64,000 nucleotides of DNA from Leucobacter sp. OLIS6 (GCF_002752355.1 NZ_MRAV01000010.1:1-64000), one strand, 5' to 3'. Counted from the first letter of the stretch, positions 42,167-52,338 are shown. The notes: generated from the sequence alone by a model not told the origin. Made by a program: numbers and translations.

Positions 42167-43657
42167 TTGCGGTTCCAGAAGACGGTCGTTGCTCTGTGCG
42201 TCGGAGCACTCGTGCTCGCCCCCGCTGCGGGTGCGTTCGCAGACGAGGCCCCGCAGGACCCGGCACCCGCCGTCTCCGCTGAGGCGCAGCAGCCCCAGCC
42301 GTCACCGCAGCCCGAGTCCCCCGCGCCGGCCGAGCAGCCGGTCCCGGCCGAGACGCCGGTAGTCCCGGCTCCGGTCCCGGTCGAGACCCCGTCTCCCGAG
42401 ACTCCCGCTCCTGAGCCGGTGCCCGCCCCCGAGACGCCCGAGACGGCGCCCGGAGAGGCCGCGGTCACCGCGACCGTCCGGATCCTCGATGCGGCGAAGC
42501 AGACGGACGCGCGGGTCGCGCTCGTCGGCAGCGAGCTCGAGGCTCGGGATGCCACCGTGGCGCCGGAGGGCGTGACCCCCGCGACGACCTTCGCCTGGCT
42601 CGTGGACGGCACCGAGGTCGCGACGGGTGCGCGGTACACCGTGCGTCCCGAGGATCTCGGCAAGACCATCACCGCATCTGCGGCCGTCGCCTGGCCCGCG
42701 ACCGACGCCTTCGCCGCCGGCAGCGCCTCGGCCGTGTCGCCGACCGGTGTTCCCGTGAAGCAGGCCGCGACGGCTTCCGCCGTCGTGAAGATCTCCGGTG
42801 CGGCCGTGATCGGCAAGAAGCTGACCGCAGCGGCGTCGGGCGTCACCGGGCCGGCCGGTGTCGCCGCGAAGGCCACCGGCTACACCTGGTACGCCGACGG
42901 CAAGAAGGTCGCGACCGGTGCCGCGTACACCGTGAAGCCCGCCGACTTCCAGAAGCGGATCACCGCGAGCGCGAGCCTCGGCTGGGCGGAGAGCGGCGCG
43001 TACGTCGCCGGTACCCGCGAGACGGCGAAGTCCGCCGCGACCGCCAAGGTGGTCAAGCAGACCGCGAAGGTCACTGCCAAGATGCGGGTGACCGGCTGGG
43101 CGAAGTCCGGCAAGAGCCTGACCGCTGCGGCGACCGTGAAGAAGCCCGCGGGCCTCGCGGTCAAGAGTTCCTATACCTGGTACCTCAACGGCAAGCGCTA
43201 CAGCGGCGGAGCGAAGCTCAACGTCACGCCCGGCATGGCCGGTAAGCGGGTCACCGTGATCTACCGCGCCTACTGGGGCAACGGCACCTACGCCTCTTCT
43301 GCGACTTCGACGCGAGCCTCCTACACGGCCCGGCTCGATCGTCCCGCCACCATGGTGCGCAGCGCCTACGCCCAGCTGGGTGCTCGCCAGGATTGCACCG
43401 CGCTCATCGAGCGTGCGCTCCGCGCCAGCGGCAAGCGCGTCGGCGACCTGGGCACCCGATCCGCCGAGTACGTCGGGGTCGGCGGCAAGCGCGTCTCCGG
43501 CCTGCAGCCGGGCGATGTCATGATCTGGGAGGGACGCCACGTCGCCATGTACATCGGCAACGGCAAGGCGATCCACAGCGGCTACGCGGGCAACCAGACG
43601 GTGGTCGCGAGCGCCTACCTCGATGGCCGACCGAGCTCGATCGTCCGGTTCGCCTAG
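42167..43657 (+). CDS. Secreted NlpC/P60-type peptidoglycan hydrolase with repeat domains
   Basis: This 496-residue exoprotein has a signal peptide (VVALCVGALVLAPAAGAFA), a Pro/Ala/Glu/Thr-rich wall-spanning linker at about 27-100, three repeats of roughly 90 residues (TYTWYADGKKVATGAAYTVK, then KRITASASLGWAESGAYVAG; Ig-like), and a C-terminal NlpC/P60-like domain at about 395-496. The nucleophile is Cys in QDCTALIERAL, and His in RHVAMYIG and HSG complete the site. Such enzymes cut stem peptides of peptidoglycan in cell separation. The start is TTG at 42167, chosen because the signal peptide follows directly and GAGGG lies 4 bases upstream. A long palindromic terminator follows. Confidence 0.82.
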   Translation: MRFQKTVVALCVGALVLAPAAGAFADEAPQDPAPAVSAEAQQPQPSPQPESPAPAEQPVPAETPVVPAPVPVETPSPETPAPEPVPAPETPETAPGEAAVTATVRILDAAKQTDARVALVGSELEARDATVAPEGVTPATTFAWLVDGTEVATGARYTVRPEDLGKTITASAAVAWPATDAFAAGSASAVSPTGVPVKQAATASAVVKISGAAVIGKKLTAAASGVTGPAGVAAKATGYTWYADGKKVATGAAYTVKPADFQKRITASASLGWAESGAYVAGTRETAKSAATAKVVKQTAKVTAKMRVTGWAKSGKSLTAAATVKKPAGLAVKSSYTWYLNGKRYSGGAKLNVTPGMAGKRVTVIYRAYWGNGTYASSATSTRASYTARLDRPATMVRSAYAQLGARQDCTALIERALRASGKRVGDLGTRSAEYVGVGGKRVSGLQPGDVMIWEGRHVAMYIGNGKAIHSGYAGNQTVVASAYLDGRPSSIVRFA

Positions 43658-43664
43658 AACCTGA

Positions 43665-43708
43665 ACGACGGATGGCCGGGGCGCGATCGCGCCCCGGCCA
43701 TCCGTCGT
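43665..43708 (+). terminator. Perfect 44-bp palindrome terminator
   Basis: A 22-bp perfect inverted repeat with no spacer (ACGACGGATGGCCGGGGCGC leads the arm) begins 8 bp after the NlpC/P60 stop. No T tract follows. Confidence 0.75.
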
Positions 43709-43737
43709 GCGTGCCGGGTGCTCGCCGGCGCTTGGCG

Positions 43738-43763
43738 CCCGTGCCCGCGCCCGCGGGCACGGG
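43738..43763 (-). terminator. Terminator for the AI-2E family gene
   Basis: A perfect 12-bp stem (CCCGTGCCCGCG at 43738-43749 with 43752-43763) has a 2-base loop and ends 2 bp beyond the minus-strand stop codon. Confidence 0.65.
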
Positions 43764-43765
43764 AA

Positions 43766-44884
43766 CTAGCCGGTGATCCCCGGCGGCGTCGAGGTGCCCC
43801 GCTCAGACACCGAGGAGTCGCCCGACAGCCAGCGCAGCCAGCGCGCGTTCGGATCTCGCTCGAGCACGAGCGCGCGCACGAGCAGCGTGAGCGGGATCGA
43901 GAGGATCGCGCCGAGCGGGCCGATGACGAAGGTCCAGAACAGGACCGAGAAGAAGCTCAGCGTGAGGCTCAGGTTGACCGCGTCGCTGACGAACTTCGGC
44001 TGGATCAGCACCTGCAGCACCACGTTCGCGACGCAGTACACGGCGATCACGCCGAGCATGAGCGGCCACCCGCCGACGACGAGGGCGAGCAGGGCCGGAG
44101 GGATGAGCCCGAGCACGAAGCCGATGTTCGGCACGAAGTTGGTGACGAACGACAGGATCGCCCAGACGAGCGCCCCGGGAACGCCCATGGCCCAGAGCGC
44201 GAGCCCGTCGACCACGGCGACGACCAGACCGAACGCGGCGTTGACGACGTAGTAGCGGCGCACCGAGTCGTTGAAGTGCGCGAAGCGGGCCATCGCCGGT
44301 CGCGCGCTCGATCCGAACTGCGTCGTCGCCCGGCGGTAGCGGGACGCGTCGGCAGCCATGAAGATGACGTACGCGAAGATGAAGAACAGCGCCGTGATGA
44401 CGCTGAGGGTGCTGCTGCCGATGGAGGTCGCGAAGCCGAGCAGCGCCGACGGGGTCATGATCGACGACAGCGCCGACGAGGCCTGCTGGTCGAGGCCGAA
44501 CGTCGCGAGCCAGGCGATGACCTCGTCGGTGGTGCTGTACAGCTTCTCGGCGTAGGTGACCACCAGCTTGGAGAACTCGATCCCGGCGAAGGTCAGCAGG
44601 AGCGCCATCGCGAGCAGCACGGCCCAGGCGACGGCGATCACCGCGGTGGTCGCGGCCCAGCGCGGCCAGCCCCAGCGCTCGAGCGGCCCGCGCAGGGGGT
44701 GGCAGATGATCACGATGACGGCGGCGAGGGCGAGCGGTCCGAAGAGCTCGCTCGCGAAATAGAGCCCCGCGAGCACCACGACGCTCGCGGCGAGGCCGAG
44801 TAGCAGCGCGACCGACGACGGCAGTGGCGCGCGCGGCGCGGAGGCGGGTCCGGGCGTTTCCGGCTCCGGTGCAGGGTTTCCCAT
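43766..44884 (-). CDS. AI-2E family transporter
   Basis: This 372-residue membrane protein of the AI-2E/PerM family has eight predicted spans, with a large soluble loop between the third and fourth (TYAEKLYSTTDEVIAWLATFG). The conserved core is VNAAFGLVVAVVDGLALWAMG, then FVTNFVPNIGFVLGLIPPALLAL. Members range from autoinducer-2 exporters to Na+/H+ antiporters, so the substrate is open. I start it at the ATG at 44884 (MGNPAPEPETPG); the longer reading would run into the divergent glycyl-tRNA synthetase gene. The C-terminal tail (about 25 residues) is cytoplasmic. Confidence 0.82.
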   Translation of the reverse strand: MGNPAPEPETPGPASAPRAPLPSSVALLLGLAASVVVLAGLYFASELFGPLALAAVIVIICHPLRGPLERWGWPRWAATTAVIAVAWAVLLAMALLLTFAGIEFSKLVVTYAEKLYSTTDEVIAWLATFGLDQQASSALSSIMTPSALLGFATSIGSSTLSVITALFFIFAYVIFMAADASRYRRATTQFGSSARPAMARFAHFNDSVRRYYVVNAAFGLVVAVVDGLALWAMGVPGALVWAILSFVTNFVPNIGFVLGLIPPALLALVVGGWPLMLGVIAVYCVANVVLQVLIQPKFVSDAVNLSLTLSFFSVLFWTFVIGPLGAILSIPLTLLVRALVLERDPNARWLRWLSGDSSVSERGTSTPPGITG

Positions 44885-44990
44885 CGCATCAGGGTAGCGT
44901 CTGACCGCGGCACTAGACTGGAACTGTTGCGCCCCGCGTGAGCGCGCACGTGCCCAAGATCCCCGCTTGCCCCTTGGAGTGATTCCACAC

Positions 44991-46376
<1,386 letters not shown>

Positions 46377-46386
46377 GGAGCACACC

Positions 46387-47514
46387 ATGAGCGCCACGGA
46401 TCCCGCCCTTCCCCAGCAGGATCGGGCGCCGCAGCAACCCGTCTGGGCCTGGGCGCAGCAGGTCGAGGAGCACTGGGTCCCGACGGAACCGCTGCCGTTC
46501 CACCGGCTGCTGCGGGGCACGCCCCGCTTCAGCTGGTGGAAGCCGCTCGTCGCGCTCCTGCTCGGCGGCGCGATCTACTTCAGCCTGCAGATCCTGATCG
46601 GTCTGGGGCTCGGGATCGCGCTCGCCGCGCAGGGGGGCGACAGCCTGCCCTCCCAGCAGGAGATGGAACGCTTCCTGATCCCGGACACCCAGAATCCGCT
46701 CTCGATGCTGCTCGCGCTGACCACGGTGATCCTCATGATCCCCGTCGTCTGGGTGAGCATGAAGAGCCTGGGCCTCGGCCCGTTCGGGCGCGCCTGGTCG
46801 GTGGAGCTGCGGATCCGGTGGGGGCTCATCGGGCGCACCCTGCTGCTCGCGTTCGCGGTGGTGGCTGCGCAGAACCTACTCGGCTTCGCGCTCGAATTCG
46901 CGGGCACGGGCGAGCTCGCGTCGATGGTGCCCGCGAGGGGGCTCGACCCGACCGCGCTGCTGTGGTCGGCGCTCCTCATCGTCGTGCTCGTGCCCGTGCA
47001 ATGCGCGGCAGAGGAACTCGTGTTCCGCGGTGCGCTCATGCAGATCATCGGATCCTGGCTCCGGCACCCCGCCTTCGCGATCGTGGGGTCCAGCCTCGCG
47101 TTCGCCTCGATGCACATCTACGACATCTGGGGCCTGCTCGCGGTCGGCATGATCGGCCTGACCGCCGGCTGGCTCACCTGGCGCATGGGCGGGCTGGAAG
47201 CCGGGATCAGCCTGCACGTGGTGAACAACATCGCCGCGTTCGGGTTCATGCTCGGCGGCTTCGGCGGGTCTACGGGGCAGGAGGTCTCCGGTTCGGGACC
47301 GATCGCGCTGATCCCGCAGGCCATCGTACTCGTCGTCTACGCCTGGCTCGCCGATCGCTCCTGCCGCCGGGCGGGACGTCCGCGCACCCGTATCGACTAC
47401 GTGATCGAGCGGCGGCCGGTCGCGCTCCAGGCCGAGCCGGTCGCTCCCGTCCCTCCGACCGAGCCCTCGGACGCGCCCGTGCAGAACCCCGACGAAGGAG
47501 CTCCCCGTGCCTGA
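46387..47514 (+). CDS. CPBP-family intramembrane metalloprotease
   Basis: This 375-residue membrane protein is of the Abi/CPBP family (type II CAAX-processing-like). The three motifs are present: AAEELVFRGALMQ (EExxxR), FASMHIYD and SLHVVNNIAA, giving the two Glu and two His of the active site. Seven to eight spans are visible, with a cytoplasmic N-terminal 50 residues and a Pro-rich C-terminus (PVPPTEPSDAPVQNPDE). It follows glyS by 10 bp and overlaps the flavoprotein gene by 8 bp. Bacterial members act in bacteriocin immunity or membrane-protein maturation; nothing here identifies the target. Confidence 0.85.
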   Translation: MSATDPALPQQDRAPQQPVWAWAQQVEEHWVPTEPLPFHRLLRGTPRFSWWKPLVALLLGGAIYFSLQILIGLGLGIALAAQGGDSLPSQQEMERFLIPDTQNPLSMLLALTTVILMIPVVWVSMKSLGLGPFGRAWSVELRIRWGLIGRTLLLAFAVVAAQNLLGFALEFAGTGELASMVPARGLDPTALLWSALLIVVLVPVQCAAEELVFRGALMQIIGSWLRHPAFAIVGSSLAFASMHIYDIWGLLAVGMIGLTAGWLTWRMGGLEAGISLHVVNNIAAFGFMLGGFGGSTGQEVSGSGPIALIPQAIVLVVYAWLADRSCRRAGRPRTRIDYVIERRPVALQAEPVAPVPPTEPSDAPVQNPDEGAPRA

Positions 47515-48901
47515 CGTGCTCGTCACCGGATCCGGCCCGAGCGCCATGCTCGCCGCGCTCGATCTCGCCGAAGTCGGCCTCACTGTCGAACTCGTGGTCG
47601 CGCCGGGCGACGTCTGGCCCGACCGCCCCGAGAGAGACCCGGACGGCGTGATCGCCGCGGCCCTCGCTCGCATCGCCGCACCGGTCTCGCCCGGGCATTC
47701 CGGATTCGCCGGAGCCGAGGCGACCTCCTCCCCGCGGACCGCGCCGATGCTGCGCGCTCCCGGTGGTACTTGGTCGCGCCAAGCCGAGCCCGAGGTGCTC
47801 GGGATCCCCGCGCAGCCGCTTGCCCGAGAGGTGCAGCGGCTCCTCGGAGGGGGCGGTGCGTTCCGCGCCTGGCTCGATCGGGTGACTCCGGTGCTGACCG
47901 TCGGGAAGACGCGCGCCCTAGGAAAGCTCGTACGGGCGCGGATCGGGGTGACCGCCCTGTCCCGGCTCGTCGAGCCCGCGGTGGTGGAGCGCTACGGCGT
48001 GCGCGCCGACGCCGTCGACACGTCCGTCGCGGCTCCGGGCCTGAACGAGCTGCTCACCCGTGCAGGATCGCTCACCGGTGCGGCGCTCGCATACGCGGAT
48101 CGGAATGTTGCACGTGAAACCGAGACCGCCCCGACCGGCGGCTGGCTCTCCGCGCGCGCTGCACTGCTCGAACGTCTCTCGCTCTACGCCGTCGTCCTGT
48201 CCGATGACGCCGCCGTGGTCGCTCGCGAGGGCGATGCCGGGTGGGAGATCGAGCGCGCGAGCGGAGCGTTGACACACGCTCGAGGCTTGGTGATCGACGT
48301 CGGCGACCGAGCTGCCTGGAGCGAGGGCGAGACGCCGTCGGAGACGGCGGCCGGTCCTGCGATCCGTGTCGAGGATCAGGCCGGCGCCGCCCACTCGGCT
48401 CTGCCGTCGGCCGCGGCGGAGCGGGTGCATGCCGAAATCGGCATTCAGGATCCGTTCGCCGTCGTGCCGAGCTCGGACGCGCGGGAGGCGGGCGGTCTGC
48501 TGCTGATCGAGCTCGCGGGGGAGCCGTGGTCGGTGCGGCTCTCGGCGAGCGCTGCGAGCGCGAGCGGCTGGAATGCGCAGCTCACGGGCCCCCGGGTCGG
48601 TTCGGATGGCGGCGCGGTCGAAGCAGTCGAGCTCGTCCGCCGATTGGACACGGTGCTCGCGGAATCCGGAGTCGAACGCGCGCCAGGCGCTGAATGGCGG
48701 CTGCGACGCGACGTCGCGGGGTTCGCGACGGCGGCCGAGCGGGATGGCGTCGACGCCGAGCTCACCGCCTGGCGCGCGGAGGAGTCCGAGCGGATCGCGG
48801 TCGGTGCCCGTCTGGTCGGCGGCGACCTCGCCCGAGCCTTCGCGGACGCGGACCGCGAGGCGACCGCTCTGCGGCGTCGACTGACCGGAATCTCCGACTG
48901 A
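47507..48901 (+). CDS. Protoporphyrinogen-oxidase-like flavoprotein, divergent
   Basis: This 464-residue protein has an N-terminal FAD-type Rossmann motif VTGSGPSAMLAALDLAEVGLTVELV. The middle (GKLVRARIGVTALSRLVEPAVVERYGVRADA, then VAAPGLNELLTRAGSL) follows the pattern of the HemY/protoporphyrinogen oxidase substrate domain, but the usual GG of the flavin motif (GGGxxG) is reduced and overall conservation looks weak. Oxidation of porphyrinogens or a related flavin function is possible, and HemD is encoded 1.5 kb downstream. The start is GTG after GGAG, overlapping the protease gene by 8 bp. It could also be a non-catalytic relative. Confidence 0.6.
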   Translation: MPDVLVTGSGPSAMLAALDLAEVGLTVELVVAPGDVWPDRPERDPDGVIAAALARIAAPVSPGHSGFAGAEATSSPRTAPMLRAPGGTWSRQAEPEVLGIPAQPLAREVQRLLGGGGAFRAWLDRVTPVLTVGKTRALGKLVRARIGVTALSRLVEPAVVERYGVRADAVDTSVAAPGLNELLTRAGSLTGAALAYADRNVARETETAPTGGWLSARAALLERLSLYAVVLSDDAAVVAREGDAGWEIERASGALTHARGLVIDVGDRAAWSEGETPSETAAGPAIRVEDQAGAAHSALPSAAAERVHAEIGIQDPFAVVPSSDAREAGGLLLIELAGEPWSVRLSASAASASGWNAQLTGPRVGSDGGAVEAVELVRRLDTVLAESGVERAPGAEWRLRRDVAGFATAAERDGVDAELTAWRAEESERIAVGARLVGGDLARAFADADREATALRRRLTGISD

Positions 48902-49041
48902 GAGCGGCGGAGTGACCGGATTCGGAGGTATGACGCGGGCGATTCCCGGCCATATCTCGAAATCGGAATATGGCTCCGAGTGAATCGGCGCTAGGCTGAG
49001 CCAGTGACCCGGTGCGCCGGCACCGAAGTCTGGAGGAAATC

Positions 49042-49512
49042 GTGAAGGGCAAGATCGCATTCGTCCTCGGAGCTGCTGTGGGCTACGTGCTCGGCACGCG
49101 CGCCGGGCGCGAACGCTACGAGCAGATCAAGCGCGGGGCCCAGACCGTGTGGAACACGCCCCCGGTGCAGCGCGGCGTCGAGATGGTGCGCGGCGCCGTC
49201 GACGAGCGCGCGGAAGAGGCGAAGCTCTTCGCCCGCCGCGTCGTGGCCGACGTGTTCAGCAGCGTCGGGCGCGCAGCCGCGGGCGGTGCGCAGCCGCGAA
49301 CCGCTTCCGAGCGTTCGGCTGCGCGGGCGGAGGAAGCCGCTCCGGCCGAGAAGCGGACCACGGCTCCCACGCCGAAGAAGTCCGGGAGCTCGCCCGCGAA
49401 GAGCTCCGCGTCGAAGAGCTCGTCGTCCAATGGGGCGTCGTCGAAGGGCTCCACGTCGAGGAGCTCCGGGTCGAAGAGCACGAAGCGCAGCAACGCGGGG
49501 CAGGGCGAGTGA
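49042..49512 (+). CDS. YtxH-like membrane-anchored protein
   Basis: This 156-residue protein has a short N-terminal hydrophobic stretch with the YtxH pattern (KIAFVLGAAVGYVLGTRAGRERYEQIKRGAQ), an amphipathic helix and a C-terminal 70-residue low-complexity tail of Ser, Lys, Gly and Thr (SKSSSSNGASSKGSTSRSSG). It is likely a membrane-associated envelope-stress type protein; the function of YtxH is unknown. The GTG at 49042 follows GGAGGAAAT. The next gene begins within its stop codon (TGATG), and the three-gene set is a unit. Confidence 0.75.
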   Translation: MKGKIAFVLGAAVGYVLGTRAGRERYEQIKRGAQTVWNTPPVQRGVEMVRGAVDERAEEAKLFARRVVADVFSSVGRAAAGGAQPRTASERSAARAEEAAPAEKRTTAPTPKKSGSSPAKSSASKSSSSNGASSKGSTSRSSGSKSTKRSNAGQGE

Positions 49513-49994
49513 TGGGCCGCCGCAGCGACCAGGCCGGCACCTTCGAACTGCTGGCCAAGCTGCCGCAGCAGGTGGTCACGCTGGCGCGGCTCGAGTACGA
49601 GAATGCGAAGCGGGAGATCGCGCAGAAGGCGAAGCGCGGCGGCATCGGTGCGCTCGCGATCGTCGTGGCGCTCTTCTTCCTCTTCTGGGCCATTGCGGCG
49701 TTCGTCGCTGCGGCGATCGCCGGCATCGCGACCGTCTGGCCGGTCTGGCTCTCGGCGCTCGTCGTCGGTGTCGGCCTCGTGCTGCTCGCCGCGGCCGCGA
49801 TCTTCGCGGGCATCGCGCTCATCAAACGGGGGATCCCCGTGCCCGAGGATGCGATCGGTCGGGTCGAGGAGGATCTCGGTGCCATGAGCGAGGTCCGATT
49901 CAACGCGTCAGCCGCGCCGCAGGCGCCGCAGACCGATCGTGCGCCCCGAGCGCCGTCGATGCCGAAGCCCGGCGAAGAAGGGAACTGGCGATGA
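49512..49994 (+). CDS. Holin-X (phage holin superfamily III-like) membrane protein
   Basis: This 160-residue protein has an N-terminal helix (LLAKLPQQVVTLARLEYENAKREIAQKAKRG) followed by two adjacent spans (ALAIVVALFFLFWAIAAFVAAAIAG and LSALVVGVGLVLLAAAAIFAGIALI), as in actinobacterial Holin-X proteins. Despite the family name these are chromosomal housekeeping-context proteins, and no phage genes are nearby. It overlaps the YtxH gene by 1 bp and the DUF3618 gene by 4 bp. Confidence 0.82.
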   Translation: MGRRSDQAGTFELLAKLPQQVVTLARLEYENAKREIAQKAKRGGIGALAIVVALFFLFWAIAAFVAAAIAGIATVWPVWLSALVVGVGLVLLAAAAIFAGIALIKRGIPVPEDAIGRVEEDLGAMSEVRFNASAAPQAPQTDRAPRAPSMPKPGEEGNWR

Positions 49995-50248
49995 GCGAGA
50001 AGCAGCACCCCGGGATCGAGGAGGCCGCGGTCGCGCGCGAGGAGCTGTACACGACGCTCGCGCAGCTGCGCGACCGTCTCGACTACGCGCAGCGCATCGA
50101 CGATGCGGCGGAGCGCGCCAAGGTCCGCATCGCGGAGGAACGGCGGGAGCGTCCGCTCGTGTTCGTCGCGGGCGTCGCGGCGGTCGCCGCGGTGGCGGGC
50201 CTCGCGGTGTGGGGCGTGGCCAAGGCGATCTCGAAGTCGCTGCGCTGA
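49991..50248 (+). CDS. DUF3618-type small membrane protein
   Basis: This 85-residue protein has an N-terminal helix (GIEEAAVAREELYTTLAQLRDRLDYAQRIDDAAERAK) and one C-terminal span (VFVAGVAAVAAVAGLAVWGVAK), matching DUF3618. It is the third gene in the YtxH-holin-DUF3618 cluster, a combination common in actinobacteria and perhaps forming a membrane scaffold complex. The ATG overlaps the holin stop by 4 bp. Confidence 0.8.
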   Translation: MSEKQHPGIEEAAVAREELYTTLAQLRDRLDYAQRIDDAAERAKVRIAEERRERPLVFVAGVAAVAAVAGLAVWGVAKAISKSLR

Positions 50249-50341
50249 TTCCGGTCGGCGTAAGGTAGCCGCGGGGTCGCGGCACCGTCAACCGCCCCGG
50301 ATCACGTTTGCATTGCGTTCGGGGTTCGGAACCGCTCGGTT

Positions 50342-50370
50342 TTGCCTTCCGGTCGAGCCGGGGTAAGAAT
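50342..50370 (+). promoter_or_regulatory. Putative promoter upstream of hemD
   Basis: TTGCCT at 50342-50347 and AAGAAT at 50365-50370 are separated by 17 bases, with the -10 inside TAAGAAT. The expected start of transcription lies about 65-70 nt before the gene. Confidence 0.5.
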
Positions 50371-50444
50371 AGGGGCGCGCGGTCGGTCTTTCGGGGCCGG
50401 CTTCAGGAGGGGGCCAGAAGGTTTGTTCGGAGTGAGTGGAGCGT

Positions 50445-51230
50445 ATGACGTCTGATGCGAAACCGCTCAGCGGACTCCGAGTGCTCGTCCCCCGCGGTGG
50501 AACGTGGGGTGACCTGGTCGCTCGGGCGCTCCGAGAGCAGGGCGCGAGCCCCGTGGTCGCTCCGCTCGTGGACTTCGCTCACACGAGCGAGGAGGAGAAG
50601 CTCGTCGAGGCGCTGAAGCTCCTCGAAGCAGGCCACTACGACTGGATCACCGCGACCAGCTCGACCGTGGTCGATGTGCTGGCGTACCACCACACCGTCA
50701 TCCCCGCGAGCACGCGCGTCGCCGTGGTCGGCGAGGCGACGGCCGCCGCGTTCGAGCATGCCGGCTACCAGGTGAGCCGCACGCCGAGCGAGGAGAACAA
50801 CACCACCGCCGGCCTGCTCGAGGTGTGGCCCGAGATCGACGAGGGCGACGTGCTGCGCGTGCTGACCCTGCGCTCCGACGTCGCGAAGCCGGTGCTGACC
50901 GAGGGCCTCATCGGCCGCGGTCACGACGTCACCCAGGTGGTGGCGTTCCGCACCATCGGCATCCCGGCGTCCGTGCACACGCGCGAGGACGTGGAGTCCG
51001 GTCGCATCAACGCCCTGCTCGTCGCGTCGGCGAAGATCGCCCGCGAGGTCGCGGAGCAGTTCCCGAACCTGCCGGAGGATACGATCGTGGCCTGCGTCGG
51101 CCCGCATACGCATCCCGAGGCGATCGCCGCGGGCCTGCTGCACAATCCGGCGCACGAGCGCTCGGAGCTCAAGCGCGCCCTGATCGAGACGGTCGAGTCC
51201 GTCATCGATCAGAGCGACATGCTCGACTGA
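50445..51230 (+). CDS. hemD: Uroporphyrinogen-III synthase
   Basis: This 261-residue HEM4-family enzyme cyclises hydroxymethylbilane to uroporphyrinogen III, the common precursor of heme and sirohaem. The two-domain layout is clear: GLRVLVPRGGTWGDLVARALREQGA (domain 1 start), DWITATSSTVVDVLA, VAVVGEATAAAFEHAGY (the conserved hinge), then VLTLRSDVAKPVLTEGLIGRGHDV and VACVGPHTHPEAIAAGLL. The ATG at 50445 has GGAG four bases upstream. The other heme genes are not in this window. A HemY-like gene is 1.5 kb upstream. Confidence 0.88.
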   Translation: MTSDAKPLSGLRVLVPRGGTWGDLVARALREQGASPVVAPLVDFAHTSEEEKLVEALKLLEAGHYDWITATSSTVVDVLAYHHTVIPASTRVAVVGEATAAAFEHAGYQVSRTPSEENNTTAGLLEVWPEIDEGDVLRVLTLRSDVAKPVLTEGLIGRGHDVTQVVAFRTIGIPASVHTREDVESGRINALLVASAKIAREVAEQFPNLPEDTIVACVGPHTHPEAIAAGLLHNPAHERSELKRALIETVESVIDQSDMLD

Positions 51231-51290
51231 GTCGCATCACGGCTCGGCGCCGGGTTTGACGCGCCCTTCGAAACCGGCCAGGATCGTCCC

Positions 51291-51752
51291 GTGTCCGATT
51301 CGTCCGCTGCCCTCGAGATCCGTCCCGATCACGGCCCCGCCGAGTACCCAGCGCTCGTCGCGATCTGGCGCAGCGCGGTCCGAGCGACGCACAACTTCCT
51401 CGACGATGCGGACTTCGCACGGATCGAGCAGGCGCTCGCATCCGACTACTTCCCGGCCGTCGCGCTGACGGTCGCCGAGCGGGACGGCCGCCCGGTCGGA
51501 TTCGCGGGCACGCTCGACGGTGGGCTCGAGATGCTCTTCGTCGACGACGCGGCGCGCGGTGCGGGGGTCGGCAGCGCCCTGCTCGCGCACGTGCTCGCCG
51601 AGCAGGGGGTGCGCCGCGTCGACGTGAACGAGCAGAACCCTGCTGCGCACGGTTTCTACCGGAGCCGGGGCTTCGTGCAGGTCGGGCGCAGCGAGCTCGA
51701 CGGCGACGGACGCCCGTACCCGATCCTGCACCTCGAACTGCCGGGCGCCTAG
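51291..51752 (+). CDS. GNAT-family N-acetyltransferase
   Basis: This 153-residue acetyltransferase has the acetyl-CoA binding A motif RGAGVGSALLAHVL and the B region NPAAHGFYRSRGFVQVG, both intact. The C-terminus (GDGRPYPILHLELPGA) is similar to YjaB/PA4866-like small-substrate enzymes. The start is GTG. It is a single gene 60 bp after hemD and its substrate is unknown. Confidence 0.85.
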   Translation: MSDSSAALEIRPDHGPAEYPALVAIWRSAVRATHNFLDDADFARIEQALASDYFPAVALTVAERDGRPVGFAGTLDGGLEMLFVDDAARGAGVGSALLAHVLAEQGVRRVDVNEQNPAAHGFYRSRGFVQVGRSELDGDGRPYPILHLELPGA

Positions 51753-51830
51753 GGTGTCGACGGGCTCGGTTCTCCCGCTGCGCTGCGCGCCCCCTGGCCT
51801 TCGGGCGGAATCCGGGGCAGACTCGAAGCC

Positions 51831-52256
51831 ATGGCGAGAATCGAGGTGCACCCGGACCGCGTGGTCGTCCGTCTGACGGCGTCCGAGCGGGCGCTGGCGT
51901 TGCGTCGGCGCGACGTGGTGATCAGCCGCGAGGCGATCACGTCGGCGGTCATCACCGATGACCCGTGGGTGTGGCTGCGCGGTGTCCGCGCGTTCGGCGC
52001 CCACCTGCCGCGACGTCTCGCGCTCGGCACCTGGCGCAGCCTCGGCGGCCGCGACTTCGTCGTGGCGCGTAGCGGGCGTCCGGCGATCGTGATCGACCTC
52101 GACGCGCCGGACGGAGCCGAGACCGAGCCCGGCTGGGTCGCCGAGTACGACGACTTCGCCCGGGTGATCCTGTCGACCTCGCACGCGAGCGAGCTCATCA
52201 CTGCGCTGCGGCTCAGCGACGGCGACGACGTATTCACGGCCGACACCGACGACTGA
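51831..52256 (+). CDS. Small actinobacterial protein of unknown function
   Basis: This 141-residue soluble protein contains alternating strands and a basic segment (LRGVRAFGAHLPRRLALGTWRSLGGRDFVVARSGRPAIVIDL) and ends with an acidic tail (GDDVFTADTDD). The pattern of IxxDPWVWLRG and YDDFARVILSTSHASELI is recurrent in actinobacterial hypothetical proteins of PH-like shape, but I cannot assign a function. It is not overlapped by another plausible gene and is followed by a terminator. Confidence 0.6.
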   Translation: MARIEVHPDRVVVRLTASERALALRRRDVVISREAITSAVITDDPWVWLRGVRAFGAHLPRRLALGTWRSLGGRDFVVARSGRPAIVIDLDAPDGAETEPGWVAEYDDFARVILSTSHASELITALRLSDGDDVFTADTDD

Positions 52257-52288
52257 CGGCCGCCGCAGCGCGGCACTCGCAGAACGAA

Positions 52289-52325
52289 AACGGGGCCGCA
52301 CCGGCGCAGCCGGTACGACCCCGTT
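52289..52325. terminator. Bidirectional terminator
   Basis: A 16-bp stem (AACGGGGCCGCACCGG at 52289-52304 with 52310-52325, two G-U-type mismatches) with a 5-base loop lies between convergent genes and is flanked by AAAA on the left, which gives a T tract for the minus-strand gene. Confidence 0.8.
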
Positions 52326-52338
52326 CGACGACGCGCGA

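Noticed and set aside
44885..44990. Glycine T-box or riboswitch before glyS
   Set aside because: Only 106 bp separate the divergent starts and no T-box or glycine-riboswitch consensus or terminator is visible.
49512..49994. Prophage signal from the holin-like gene
   Set aside because: Holin-X proteins are chromosomal in actinobacteria; no other phage gene, integrase or attachment repeats are present.
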